Assembly: GCA_963737015.1 (NCBI GenBank)
Contig: CAVTQZ010000003.1
Location: 62,001-126,000 of the forward strand
Length of the DNA: 64,000 nucleotides
Reading direction: 5' to 3'
From: CAVTQZ01 sp963737015
GTDB lineage: Bacteria > Actinomycetota > Acidimicrobiia > Acidimicrobiales > UBA8190
The notes beneath the pieces were generated by a model. It was not told where the DNA came from. It saw nothing but the letters and a program-made list of their open reading frames with translations, and did no database searches. Positions 18,146-27,414 of this stretch are shown piece after piece. The first letter of the stretch is position 1, and the number at the start of each line of letters is the position of its first letter. Made by a program: the position numbers and the translations under genes.

Positions 18146-19375
18146 TCATTCGCCCCACAAGCGATCACCCAGCTCGAGGAGCCCCCGAAGGTCGTAGACA
18201 TCGCTCTCGAAGAATGGAACGGTGATCAACATCTCGGCCTCGGTGGCGAGCTCGGTGTGCTCCTCTGCCTCACGTTGTGCGATGACGCGGTAGTCGAGAT
18301 AACTCTTCCCCACCTCTGCGAGCACTCGCGCCACCTGCGCAACATCGTGTTTCTCCTCGTCCCCGCCTGTGTCGCCGTCCTCGGTCACGCCTTCCATGCC
18401 CGATGCGAGCTTCTGCGCGATCTCGCTCGACGAATCACGGATCTTCATCGCCACCGCTGCCGCGTGCGGATCGCGGAAGTATTCCGGCAGTACCTTGTTG
18501 AGCACCATCGCCCCGAGATGCAACTGACGCTCTGCCAGCGCCCGGGCGAAGAACTCACCCTCACGCAGCGGTACCTCCTCGAGCGTCGAGACCACGACGA
18601 ACGTCGTCCTGTGGTCGGCGAGAAGACGCTGCACCGCGCGAGCACGCTCGACGAAGCCCTCGTACATCGACTGGAACAATATGAAGAACTCGGCGATGTC
18701 GGAGAGGAACTGCGTCCCGAGGACCCGGTCGGCCACTTGGTAGAACGGCCGCGATGCCATGTTCACGAGCCTCGAGCGGTACGGCACGATCAGCCAGCGA
18801 AGGAGACGGCTCGAGAAGAAGTCGGCCATCCGCTCGGGGGCGTCGAGGAAGTCCAGGGCGTTGCGGGTCGGAGGTGTGTCCACGACGATCAGGTCGTATG
18901 TGCCCTCGTTGTGTATCTCGAACAGCCTCTCCATCGCGATGTAGTCGTGGCTCTGGACGAATCGGCCCGAGATGTTTCGATAGAGGGGATTGGCGAGAAT
19001 CTCGTCGCGTGTGCGTGCATCGGGCGCGTGGTGCCTGATGAGCGAGTCCCAGGACTCCTTCGTGTCCAGCATCGCTGCGTAGAGCTCGCCCATCGGCTTC
19101 ACCCCCGCGCCGGCGAATGCCTCGTCGGGGACTCTCGTCTCCTCGTTGCCGATTCCCTTGAGGCCGAGCGCGTCTGCGAGCCGCTTCGCGGGATCGACCG
19201 TGAGCACGAGGACCTTCCCGCCTATGTGCGCCGCGGCGACTGCCGCTGCTGCCGCCGCTGTCGTCGTCTTTCCCACTCCTCCGGGTCCGCACGCGACGAC
19301 GATCTCGCGCGAGGCGAGAAGACCTCTCAGTGAGCCCTGCCCCTCGTGTGGCCACATGCGATGGCGCGCCGTCAA
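18146..19375 (-). CDS. ArsA/GET3-type ATPase (second of a tandem pair)
   Basis: Cytosolic P-loop ATPase of the ArsA/GET3 family, 409 residues. A deviant Walker A, GPGGVGKTT, sits at about residue 30-38. LTVDPAKRLADALG is the switch I region with the signal aspartate, and VVDTPPTRNALDFLD is Walker B/switch II. This is the actinobacterial type lacking the arsenite-binding cysteines, homologous to the mycobacterial Rv3679/Rv3680 pair. In those bacteria the pair forms one complex; targeting of membrane proteins or metabolite export has been proposed. It starts with ATG 19375 overlapping the stop of the preceding ArsA gene. Confidence 0.9.
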   Translation of the reverse strand: MTARHRMWPHEGQGSLRGLLASREIVVACGPGGVGKTTTAAAAAAVAAAHIGGKVLVLTVDPAKRLADALGLKGIGNEETRVPDEAFAGAGVKPMGELYAAMLDTKESWDSLIRHHAPDARTRDEILANPLYRNISGRFVQSHDYIAMERLFEIHNEGTYDLIVVDTPPTRNALDFLDAPERMADFFSSRLLRWLIVPYRSRLVNMASRPFYQVADRVLGTQFLSDIAEFFILFQSMYEGFVERARAVQRLLADHRTTFVVVSTLEEVPLREGEFFARALAERQLHLGAMVLNKVLPEYFRDPHAAAVAMKIRDSSSEIAQKLASGMEGVTEDGDTGGDEEKHDVAQVARVLAEVGKSYLDYRVIAQREAEEHTELATEAEMLITVPFFESDVYDLRGLLELGDRLWGE

Positions 19376-20319
19376 AACCCGAGCTCCTCTGAGAGTGAGC
19401 GTGCGACGTGACGGATCGTGCGCATCCCGTGGGTGCGCGAGAAGAGGAACGGGAGGTAGAGCATCGGTATCGCCGGGTCGAGGCCCGCTCTGAGACGCTC
19501 GAGATGCCCCGCCCCGGTCCGTCTGAGGGTCACCGCCAGGCGGGCCGATTCGAGCACGGGACCAGGATCTCCTCCCGCCAGTCGGGCGAGCTCTTCGGTC
19601 GTCTCGGGCTCTCGGAGCATCTCGAAGACCTCTTCCTCGCTGCGGCCGAAAAGCTCGGGAAGAACCCTGTTCACGATCACCGAAGCCAGCTCCACGCGCG
19701 TCTCGGTCCTTATCCGCTCGGCCAGCTCCATGGTCTCGTTGACCGGCATCTCCTCCGGGGTGGTGACGACGGCGAGGCCCGTGAGCTTCGGGTCGGAGAG
19801 GATCTCGATGAGCCAGTCGGTCTGGGACCGGATCAGGCCGACCTTCACCAGCTCGTTGATGGCCTGAGGCGCCGAGAGCTGACCGACGATGTGTCCTGTC
19901 GCAGACGCGTCGGCGACGACGAGGTCGAAGTGTGACTCGCGGACCTCGTAGGCGAGCTTTCCGATCACGAGCACCTCGCGCACACCGGGGGCGGCAGCGG
20001 CGACGAAGTCGAATGCCTTCGCCAGCGGCCCCACACGCCCGACCACGGGGATCCTGAGATTGAGGCGCAGGTATTCGCGAAGCGAGGCCTCGGTGTCCAT
20101 CGTCATGGCGAAGAGGTTGGCTTGCAGTTCGCGCGGGGCGAATTTCAGTGGCGAGGTCTCGTAGTAGGAGGCGATGTCACCTCGGGAATCCACCTCGCAC
20201 AGAAGTGTGCGAAGACCGTGTTCGGAGGCCAGCAGGGCAATCGCCGCCGCCACCGTCGTCTTTCCGACCCCGCCCTTACCTGTGACGAGGACGAGCTTCC
20301 GCTCGAGGAGCGGGACCAC
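19372..20319 (-). CDS. ArsA/GET3-type ATPase (first of a tandem pair)
   Basis: Partner ATPase of 315 residues with VTGKGGVGKTT near the N-terminus, CEVDSRGD as switch I, and VVADASATGHIVGQLSAP in the switch II position, where DASATGH replaces the DTAPTGH of canonical ArsA. Such divergence is usual in the actinobacterial pair. The GTG at 20319 gives a start a few residues before the first strand (VVPLLERKLVLVTGKGG). It overlaps neither DUF3107 nor has a clear Shine-Dalgarno, so translation may continue from the stop of DUF3107 six bases upstream. Its stop overlaps the ATG of the second ATPase. Confidence 0.9.
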   Translation of the reverse strand: MVPLLERKLVLVTGKGGVGKTTVAAAIALLASEHGLRTLLCEVDSRGDIASYYETSPLKFAPRELQANLFAMTMDTEASLREYLRLNLRIPVVGRVGPLAKAFDFVAAAAPGVREVLVIGKLAYEVRESHFDLVVADASATGHIVGQLSAPQAINELVKVGLIRSQTDWLIEILSDPKLTGLAVVTTPEEMPVNETMELAERIRTETRVELASVIVNRVLPELFGRSEEEVFEMLREPETTEELARLAGGDPGPVLESARLAVTLRRTGAGHLERLRAGLDPAIPMLYLPFLFSRTHGMRTIRHVARSLSEELGF

Positions 20320-20324
20320 CGGCG

Positions 20325-20561
20325 CTACGGCGCGCCGAAACCGACTCGGCGGTCGGAGACGGGGGCGCCAACCTCCACGTAGGCGATCTTCGCCACCGGC
20401 ACCGCGACCCTTCTGCCGCGGCGGTCCGTGAGCCAAAGGACGCCCTCCGAGTTCGACAGAGCGGACTCGATGTCGGCCATCACGGAGTCTCGCTCGACGT
20501 CGTCACCGAGCTCGACCTCGAGCTCCTTGATGCTCTGCACGATCCCGATGCGAACGTCCAA
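20325..20561 (-). CDS. DUF3107 family protein
   Basis: Small actinobacterial protein of 78 residues. The start VRIGIVQSIKELEVEL, the central helix MADIESAL and the strand-rich end LTDRRGRRVAVPVAKIAYVEVG match the DUF3107 family, which is conserved but uncharacterised. The frame is open further upstream. The TTG at 20561 is chosen because GGAGGAG lies 8 bases ahead and because the family starts here. It is the first gene of the run DUF3107, ArsA, ArsA, unknown protein. Confidence 0.88.
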   Translation of the reverse strand: MDVRIGIVQSIKELEVELGDDVERDSVMADIESALSNSEGVLWLTDRRGRRVAVPVAKIAYVEVGAPVSDRRVGFGAP

Positions 20562-20727
20562 GGCTCTCGCTCCTCCGATTCGTCTCGTACGACTCCGCGC
20601 CAGGACCAGCGGAGGCGGCTCCCGAGCACGGTACCCCACAAGTGAAACACCTCTGGTGAAGACTGGTACCCGTGAAGAACCCGTGAAGACCACTCAGGAG
20701 CAGCGCTCGACGGACTGGGCCGCGACG

Positions 20728-21825
20728 ATGGCGGGTCACAGCGAAGGCAGGCTCCGACTGGCACACGCCGATTCGACCTCGACCGTGGCGGTGGGGGCTC
20801 CGGGAGCACATCTCCCCCGCGAAGAGAGAGAGCAGTCGGAGGACCGCTTGCTGGTCGCCGGAGCGACGCGCGCTCTCGGCTCCGGTACGAGGTGCCGGCC
20901 AGAGGAACCCGACCCTCTGCGCACGTGCTTCGAACGCGATCGCGACCGCATCCTGCACTCAGCGGCTTTTCGCCGCCTGGCGGGAAAGACCCAGGTGTTC
21001 ATCTTCCCCGCCGACCATCAGCGCACGCGTCTCACCCACGCTCTCGAGGTCGCCCAGGTGGCGACGTCGGTGGCACGAGCCTGCCGGATGAACGTCGCGC
21101 TCACGGAGGCGATCGCGCTCGGACACGACTGCGGCCACGGGCCCGGTGGTCATTGCAGTGAACCGGCCCTCAGCGTGTTCCTGCCCGAGGGGTTCGACCA
21201 CGCCGTATGGGGAGCCGAGGAGTCGCTGGCCGACCTGAACCTCTGCACCGAGACGCTCGACGGCATCCGGAACCACTCCTGGTCGCGGCCGGCACCGTCG
21301 ACCCCCGAGGGGGAGCTCGTGAGCTGGGCCGATCGGGTCGCCTACGTCTGTCACGACTGGGAGGACGCCGTTTCGGCTGGAATCGTCGCTCCGACGCTTC
21401 TCCCCGAGACAGTTCAGCAACGGTGTGGCCTGTCGCGTTCACAACAGTTGCGTGCCTTCATCTCGGAGTTGGTGACCACGATCACATGCACGGGAGTGGT
21501 GGCGATGGGCGAGGACATGGCGGAGGCGCTCACTGCATTCAGGCAGTGCAACTACGACCTGGTGTACCTGCGCCCGGCTTCTGTGGCACAGGGAGCCGCC
21601 GTCATGGAGATCCTTCGGGCTCTTGTCGAGCACTTCGCCGACCATCCCTATGCGATCCCCGATGTCCGGCGCGCGGGCGGCCTCGAGAAGGGCGACGGCG
21701 CGCTCAGATCCGCGGTGGCTTACGTCGCGGGAATGACCGACCGCTTCGCGATGGACAGGGCGCTGTGCGATCTCGGCTGGGATGCGTCGCGGCTTCCCGA
21801 GGGACGTGCTCTTCGAATCGTCTAG
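20728..21825 (+). CDS. dgt: dGTPase-like HD-domain triphosphohydrolase
   Basis: Deoxyguanosinetriphosphate triphosphohydrolase-like protein. It would cleave dNTP to deoxynucleoside and triphosphate, controlling nucleotide pools. The HD metal site is visible: the FRRLAGKTQVF entry motif, TRLTHALEVAQ for the first histidine, and LGHDCGHGPGGH for the HD pair; the last aspartate is in SWADRVAYVCHD. The ATG at 20728 gives 365 residues. A GTG at 20683 is in frame and cannot be excluded, since neither has a clear ribosome binding site. It is divergent from DUF3107, separated by about 166 bases that hold no other gene. Confidence 0.88.
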   Translation: MAGHSEGRLRLAHADSTSTVAVGAPGAHLPREEREQSEDRLLVAGATRALGSGTRCRPEEPDPLRTCFERDRDRILHSAAFRRLAGKTQVFIFPADHQRTRLTHALEVAQVATSVARACRMNVALTEAIALGHDCGHGPGGHCSEPALSVFLPEGFDHAVWGAEESLADLNLCTETLDGIRNHSWSRPAPSTPEGELVSWADRVAYVCHDWEDAVSAGIVAPTLLPETVQQRCGLSRSQQLRAFISELVTTITCTGVVAMGEDMAEALTAFRQCNYDLVYLRPASVAQGAAVMEILRALVEHFADHPYAIPDVRRAGGLEKGDGALRSAVAYVAGMTDRFAMDRALCDLGWDASRLPEGRALRIV

Positions 21826-21876
21826 CGACCGGGAAGAAAAGTTGGTGCAGAGACCTTCCGGTTAGTCGCTGGCGGC

Positions 21877-23059
21877 TCAGCGGACGGTGAGCTCGCTGCG
21901 GTAGATCCGGGCGGGTCCGAGATCTGTCACCGCTCCGGCGAGCTCGTCGAAGGCGCGCGACGCCTCGCTCTCGGGATCGGCCACCCGCACGGGCCGCCCG
22001 GCGTCCGACCCTTCGCGCACCGCAGGGACGAAGGGAACCTTTCCGAGGAGAGGGACTTCGAGCGCCTCGGACAACGAGAGGCCGCCACCCGAGCCGAAGA
22101 GCTCGTACCGAGTTCCGTCGTCGGCGGTGAACCACGACATGTTCTCGATGACCCCCCTCACAGAGAGTTTCAATCGCTTGGCGGCGTAGGCAGAACGTTG
22201 GGCGACGCGTTGAGCGGCTGCTTGCGGGGTGGTGACGACGAGGATCTCCGCTCGCGGGAGGTACTGGCCGAGCGAGAGCGCCACGTCACCGGTGCCCGGC
22301 GGCATGTCGATCAGGAGGAAGTCAGGCTCGCCCCAATAGGCATCGACGAGGAACTGCTCGAGCGTCTTGTGCAACATGGGCCCGCGCCAGACCACGGGCT
22401 GCTCGTCGGGGATGAAGTAACCCATGGACAGGCAACGCACGCCGTGGACGACCGGAGGTACGAGCAGACCATCTATGGAGACCGGTTCGCGGTCGACTCC
22501 GAGCATCTTCGGCACCGAGAAGCCGTAGACGTCCGCGTCCAGCAAACCCACCTCCAGTCCCCGCGCCGCCGAGCGCGACTGCGACGTTCACTGACACGGA
22601 GGACTTACCGACACCGCCTTTGCCCGAGGAGATCCCGACGACGCGGGTGCGCGAACCGTGCGCCAGGTACGCGTTCGGGTTCCCGTCGGGTTGCGAGATC
22701 GGTCCCGGCGCCGAACCGGCTGGAGCACGGGCTACGGCCGCCTGGGCCCGGGAGGCGGGCTCTCCTCCGGGAGGCCTTGCGAGGCGGAGGAGAAGGTCGG
22801 CGCGTTCGGTCTCGGACATCGCCACCAGTTCGACGCTCACCTCCTCGGGGACGTCGAAGGTCCGGAGTACGTCGGCGACGCGGCCGGCGAGTGCTTCGCG
22901 AACCGGCCAGCCGGCAACCGGGAGGGCGAGGGTCACGGACAATGAACGCCGGCGGAGCTCGACGTCCCGGAGCATCCCCAGCTCGCCCAGGCTACGGAGG
23001 AGGTCCGGGTCCTCCACCGCGCTGAGCGCGGCGCGCACCTCAGCGATGTTCGAGCGCAA
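21877..23059 (-). pseudogene. apbC: Mrp/ApbC-type iron-sulfur carrier ATPase with one apparent frameshift
   Basis: P-loop ATPase of the Mrp/NBP35 family that carries [4Fe-4S] clusters to apoproteins. The N-terminal part is a MIP18-like (DUF59) domain, LSAVEDPDLLRSLGELGMLRDV, then SSGKGGVGKSSVSVNVAVAL with the Walker A. The rest (GLLDADVYGFSVPKMLG, LIDMPPGTGDVALSL, ENMSWF) is in another frame. Removing one base in the GC run near 22561-22571 joins them exactly where the family reads ALAARGLEVGLLDADVYG, so the full protein is about 393 residues. The family's C-terminal CxxC is not obvious here. TTG 23059 follows GGAGGA with a 7-base spacing. It is divergent from the SufR-like regulator. Confidence 0.85.
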
Positions 23060-23112
23060 CTGGCGTTCCTCCAAGACAGGCGCACGACCAGGGACTTCGC
23101 CACCCGGAAAGG

Positions 23113-23118
23113 TAGACT
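23113..23118 (+). promoter_or_regulatory. Candidate -10 hexamer TAGACT, leaderless
   Basis: TAGACT (TANNNT) ends 7 bases before the ATG of the SufR-like gene at 23126, and there is no Shine-Dalgarno. The 66-base divergent spacer to the Mrp gene should therefore hold regulatory sites for both. No clear palindrome was recognised in it. Confidence 0.4.
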
Positions 23119-23125
23119 AACGACA

Positions 23126-23872
23126 ATGGGCAGAGCTGCAGAACAACGTGAGTCGGCGACCGCCGACCGCCGTTTCGCGGCTGCGGTCACAGCCGTCACC
23201 TCCGCTTTCGGAGACCCCACGCGGCGCGAGATCTACCTGCATGTCCGATCCAATCCCGGCACCACGGCATCGGAGGTCGCAAAGGCCTTCTCTCTGCACC
23301 CGAACGTCGCGCGCCACCACCTCGACCGCCTGGCGTCGGGTGGTTACATCGAGGTGGGACTCGAACGGTCTCCGACGGCGAGCGCCGGTCGCCCGTCGAA
23401 GCGTTATCGCGCCTCGGGCGCTCCCGACGAACAGCTGAACCTCGAACTGCTCAACCACCGCGACGACCTGCTCGTCGAACTGTTGATGCAGGCGCTCGCG
23501 ATGCTCGGGCCGGAGGAAGCCGAGAGGATGGCGGAGAAGGTCGGAGAGGACTACGGCCGAGCCCTCGCAGAGCGCATGGAACCCGGAGAGGGACAGCGTT
23601 CGTTGAAGGCGGCCATGCACGCGATCGCAGACACCCTCACCGCCCACGGTTTCGCGGCGCACACGGAGGAGAGGGGCGACTCGACCGCCGTCGTCTCCGA
23701 GCACTGTCCGTTCGGCGACGCGGCGACGTCGCACCCGGTGATCTGCGCGGTGGACCGGGGGATGGTGCGCGGCCTCCTCGCCGGCTTGTGTGGGGTCGGT
23801 GCGGGCGAACGGATCCCGGTCGCCCTTTCGTCACACGCTCGCGGCGACGAGACGTGCGCCGCGGTGGTGTAG
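23126..23872 (+). CDS. SufR-like iron-sulfur HTH regulator
   Basis: Transcription factor of 248 residues with an N-terminal ArsR/MarR-like winged helix (DPTRREIYLHVRSNPGTT, then SEVAKAFSLHPNVARHHLDRL as the recognition helix). The C-terminal cysteine cluster is HCPFGD...PVIC...GLC...ETC. The spacing is that of SufR, which senses iron-sulfur cluster status and represses suf genes; iron-sulfur binding here is inferred from the cysteines. Neighbours fit: Mrp/ApbC is divergent and a cysteine desulfurase overlaps its 3' end by 19 bases. No sufBCD genes are in the window. Confidence 0.85.
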   Translation: MGRAAEQRESATADRRFAAAVTAVTSAFGDPTRREIYLHVRSNPGTTASEVAKAFSLHPNVARHHLDRLASGGYIEVGLERSPTASAGRPSKRYRASGAPDEQLNLELLNHRDDLLVELLMQALAMLGPEEAERMAEKVGEDYGRALAERMEPGEGQRSLKAAMHAIADTLTAHGFAAHTEERGDSTAVVSEHCPFGDAATSHPVICAVDRGMVRGLLAGLCGVGAGERIPVALSSHARGDETCAAVV

Positions 23873-25036
23873 CGCTGGCGGCCTCCGAGACTCCGAAGCG
23901 GCACTATCTGGATCATGCCTCCACCGTGCCCCCGCGGCCGGAGGTGGCGGACGCGATGCGGCGGTGGCTCGCGGGTCCGGTCGGGGATCCGGGCCGCGTG
24001 CACGCCGAGGGTCGTATCGCGAGGGTCGCCGTCGAGGAAGCACGTGAGCGCGTAGCGGCATTGGTCGGCACACGTCCGCGGCAAGTCGTCTTCACCTCGG
24101 GAGGGACAGAAGCAGCGAACGCGGCTTGCTGGGGTGCGGTGCGCGCCAGGCCTGGGCGGCCGGTCCTCGTGTCGGGTGTCGAACACTCGTCGGTGCGCGA
24201 GGCGTCGGCGCGACTTGCAGACTGCATGCCGATCCCCGTCGACGGCACCGGTCGCATCGAGACGGCAGCCGTCGAAGAGCTGATCGAGAAGTCCGAGGCT
24301 CACGATGAGGCGCCCGCCCTTGTTCATTGTCAGGCCGCCAATCACGAAGTAGGGACGATCCAACCTTTCGAGGAGATCGTGGAGGTCTGCCGACGACACG
24401 GCGTCCTCGTCCACGTCGATTCGTGCGCAGCAGCAGGCCACGTTCCTTTTCGCGTTCGACGACCTAGGCGCTGATCTCGCTTCGATAAGCGCCCACAAGC
24501 TCGGGGGCCCGCCAGGGGTCGGCGCACTGCTCACGAGGCGCGGGTTGCGCATGGAGCCCTTTGTGGTCGGGGGAGACCAGGAACGTGCCAGGCGCGCCGG
24601 AGCGGAGAACGTCCCTGCGATCGTCGGGTTCGGGAAGGCAGCCGAGGCTCTCTGCGATGGCCCACGCATGGAAGCAGAGGCCGCCGAGGCGAGGAGGCTC
24701 TGCAGGCTCATCGAGGTCGCGGCGACGAGCGTCGACGACGTGGAGGTGCTCGGTGATCCGAGCAGAAGGCTTCCGCACATCGTATGTGTGGCGGTCGGCG
24801 GGGTCGAAGCGGAGGCCGTGTTGCTGGCGCTCGACAGCGCCGGGATAGCTGCACACTCGGGGTCATCCTGTTCGTCGGAGTCCTTTGCACCTTCTCCGGT
24901 GCTCGAGGCGATGGGGGCCGACCCCGAAAGGTCGTTGCGCCTCTCGGTGGGATGGTCGTCGACAGAGCAAGACGTCGACGCGTTCGCAAGGGCATTCGCG
25001 CCGGCTGTGACGCGCCTACGTGAGCTTCGGTCGTGA
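23854..25036 (+). pseudogene. Cysteine desulfurase (NifS/IscS class V aminotransferase) with one apparent frameshift
   Basis: PLP enzyme that takes sulfur from cysteine for iron-sulfur clusters or thiolation. The first part has the N-terminal YLDHAST, FTSGGTEAAN (PLP phosphate), VEHSSV, and the aspartate in VHVDSCAAAGHVPF. It then stops after 24474. Dropping one T from the run at 24447-24450 restores FAFDDLGADLASISAHKLGGPPGVGALL, where SAHK carries the PLP lysine. The restored frame runs into GAENVPAIVGF and the catalytic cysteine loop SGSSCSSES, ending at 25036. Full length is about 393 residues. The GTG at 23854 is the only nearby start in frame and overlaps the regulator gene. Its stop overlaps mtnA (GTGA). 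Confidence 0.85.
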
Positions 25037-26040
25037 GACGAGAAGAACCGATACCTCCCACCGTTGAGTGGACCGGCAGCTCCGTGCGCTTTGTGGACCA
25101 GCGAAGGCTTCCGGAGGAGACCGTGTTCTTCGAGGCGAGATCCGTGGAGGAGCTCTGCACTGCGATCGGCGAACTCGTGGTCCGGGGAGCTCCTGCGCTC
25201 GGAGTGACCGGCGCTTTTGGGATCGCCCTCGCGGCGTCGCGGGGCGACGATGTGGCCGAAGCAGCAGCGCGCATCGTCGCCACCAGGCCGACCGCCGTGA
25301 ACCTGCGCCGGGGTGTGGAGCGCGCCCTCGGGTCCGAGAACCCAGAGACAGAAGCAATCGAGATGGCAGAAGAAGACGTATCTCGCAATCGCAGGCTCGG
25401 GGCAGCCGGGGCCGAGCTGCTCGCAGACGCGCCGAGGGTCCTCACCCATTGCAACACGGGTTCGCTCGCATGCGCCGGATACGGCACGGCGCTCGGCGTC
25501 ATAAGGGCGTCGAGCGACGCCGGGAGGGAGCACCGCGTCTGGGTGACCGAGACGCGCCCCGTCCAACAAGGGGGCCGGCTCACGGCTTGGGAGCTCGACC
25601 GGCTGGGCATCGCGGCGACCGTGATCACCGACTCGGCCGCGGCATCGCTCATGTCCCGGGGCGAAGTCGATTCGGTGATCGTGGGGGCGGACCGCATAGC
25701 TGCGAACGGCGACGTGGCGAACAAAGTGGGGACCTATTCGCTTGCGGTCCTCGCAAGCCATCACGACGTCCCGTTCTATGTCGCGGCCCCGGTCTCGACC
25801 GTGGACCTCTCCTGTCCCGACGGTTCACACATCGTGATCGAGGAGCGCTGCGGTGACGAGATCGCGTTGTCGGGGACGCGCCGGATGGTGCCCGAGGGCG
25901 TTAACGTCTACAACCCTGCATTCGACGTGACGCCGTCGACGCTCGTCACGGCGATCGTCACCGACGAAGGAGTCGTGCGGCCCCCCTACCGTCACAGCTT
26001 GGCGCAGGTGGCGGGGATTCCGGAGGGTTCACGAGCCTGA
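25033..26040 (+). CDS. mtnA: S-methyl-5-thioribose-1-phosphate isomerase
   Basis: Methionine salvage enzyme that converts 5-methylthioribose-1-phosphate to methylthioribulose-1-phosphate. The 335 residues carry RGAPALGVTGA, the catalytic cysteine region LTHCNTG, VTETRPVQQGGRLTAWEL, and VGADRIAANGDVANKVGTY with the catalytic aspartate. It differs from the eIF2B-related regulatory subunits by keeping both catalytic residues. GTG 25033 overlaps the stop of the cysteine desulfurase, so the two are translationally coupled. Both touch sulfur metabolism, but no other salvage gene is present. The 3' end overlaps the convergent ccmI gene by 12 bases. Confidence 0.95.
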   Translation: MRREEPIPPTVEWTGSSVRFVDQRRLPEETVFFEARSVEELCTAIGELVVRGAPALGVTGAFGIALAASRGDDVAEAAARIVATRPTAVNLRRGVERALGSENPETEAIEMAEEDVSRNRRLGAAGAELLADAPRVLTHCNTGSLACAGYGTALGVIRASSDAGREHRVWVTETRPVQQGGRLTAWELDRLGIAATVITDSAAASLMSRGEVDSVIVGADRIAANGDVANKVGTYSLAVLASHHDVPFYVAAPVSTVDLSCPDGSHIVIEERCGDEIALSGTRRMVPEGVNVYNPAFDVTPSTLVTAIVTDEGVVRPPYRHSLAQVAGIPEGSRA

Positions 26041-26893
26041 AGGCAGCGAGGGCGCGGCGAGATGGGCATCCGCGAAGGCGCGCCTTATGAACGGTGCCGC
26101 CGAGCTCACCACGGACGACGGAGGGTTGTCGGCGAGGAACATCCGGTACTGCGAGACCGAGTCCGACGCGTCGTTCTCCACCAGGAGCATCGATCCGAGG
26201 TACAGATGGGGGGTGTACGCCGCGGGATTCGAGTGCTCGGCCTTCTGCTCGTCTGACTGGCCTTGGCTAATGAGCTTCGAGTTCTTCGCCTCGGCGCCCG
26301 CCTCGAACTCGAGCCAGCCGGCCTCGGCGAGCGCCTCGGTCTGATCGGGTTCGCGCTGGAGCACCCGGCGGTAGAGCTGAAGCGCCTCCGACGCGTTGCC
26401 CTCGGACTCGAGCGTCTCTGCCTGGGAGACCGTTCTCGCGTCCTGCTGCTGGCTGGAAAGGCTCACCGAGCCACTCACGGTCTGACCCGGCAAACGGCTG
26501 GACGTGGAGCGGACCACGAGGACGATCGACGCGGCGATGAGAGCGACGCACCCCGTCGCCGCCACGATCGCGACCTTCCTCGAGCCTGGGCGCCGTCTTG
26601 CATCTCCGGTCTTCTTCTGACCCCCCTCGGAGCCGATCGCGCCTTGATCGAGCTCGGCGGGCTCTTCATCCGGGGTCGAGTCGCCGGGTCGCGTCCGTGT
26701 TTCGATGGCCCGTAGCACCCCCGCCGCGCGCGGTGTAACGGTCCCTCAGCACGGTGTAGTCGGCGTCGGAGAGGTCTCCGGCCTCGTGCTCGCGCTCGAG
26801 GTCCGTGAGCGACGCGAGCAGAAGGTCTCGCTGGTCCTCGAGCCCTTCGTGCGCGCCCGGTGCGTCTGGCACGCCTGTGCGCGCCGAGGTCAC
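26029..26893 (-). pseudogene. ccmI: CcmI-like TPR protein of cytochrome c maturation, one apparent frameshift
   Basis: Last gene of the ccm operon. The first 58 codons from GTG 26893 (overlapping the ccmH stop as GTGA) give the CcmI N-terminus: QRDLLLASLTDLEREHEAGDLSDADYTVLRDRYTAR. Dropping one G from the five-base run at 26718-26722 leads directly into VLRAIETRTRPGDS and the rest. That part is a membrane helix (VAIVAATGCVALIAASIVLVV) and a C-terminal tetratricopeptide-like region (ASEALQLYRRVLQREPDQTEALAEAGWLEFE). CcmI helps present apocytochrome c to the haem ligation complex. The restored length is about 287 residues. Tail overlaps mtnA. Confidence 0.8.
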
Positions 26894-27414
26894 GATCCGA
26901 TCTCCAGCGACACGGACTTCATCGCCTCGTCCACGAGCGTCCGGTCCTCCGGCGCGACCGTGACGACCGCTGGACTCCTGCGGCGCCAGAAGAGCGCACC
27001 CAGACCGGCGAACGCGACCGCGCCGACGCAGAGCGGCACCACCCAGACCAATGCCGTTCCTCCGCTCGCGGGCGGCTTCAGGAGTATTCCCTCGCCGTAA
27101 CGGGCCTCCAGGAAGGCGATTATCCGAGAGTTGCTCTCCCCCGCCCGCACGCGCGTCGCCACCGCCTCGCGAATCGCGACGGCGGTCGAAGCCGACGAGT
27201 CGGCGACGGAGACCGATTCGCAACTGGGGCACCTCAGGCTCGCGTCGATGGCGGCTGCCCGCTGCGCGGCATTCTGCGCTCTGGCGGGCCGCGATGCGCC
27301 GATCGCCAACGCGACGACGAGCACGATCCCGAGCACGGCCCAGACGACCCACCTGGCCCGTCCGCTCGGTACGTGGTCGCGTGCCGGGCGCGGCGGAACG
27401 GTGCGCTCAGACAT
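26890..27414 (-). CDS. ccmH: CcmH-type cytochrome c maturation thiol protein
   Basis: Membrane-anchored thiol-disulfide protein of 174 residues that reduces apocytochrome c cysteines for haem attachment. The core RCPSCESVSVADS contains the redox pair in the LRCPxC arrangement typical of CcmH, and the following helices RVRAGESNSRIIAFLEARYGEGILL match the family. There is an N-terminal membrane segment (about 22-42) and a second one near residue 125-145. The start is ATG 27414 inside the 3' end of ccmG. Confidence 0.93.
   Translation of the reverse strand: MSERTVPPRPARDHVPSGRARWVVWAVLGIVLVVALAIGASRPARAQNAAQRAAAIDASLRCPSCESVSVADSSASTAVAIREAVATRVRAGESNSRIIAFLEARYGEGILLKPPASGGTALVWVVPLCVGAVAFAGLGALFWRRRSPAVVTVAPEDRTLVDEAMKSVSLEIGS

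Noticed and set aside
17501..19333. 610-codon open frame on the plus strand
   Set aside because: Antisense to the ArsA-type ATPase and the unknown gene, which have clear motifs. The antisense translation is His/Arg/Glu-rich without recognisable features.
23551..25764. 737-codon open frame on the minus strand
   Set aside because: Antisense to the regulator, cysteine desulfurase and mtnA. Low-complexity translation with no start signal.
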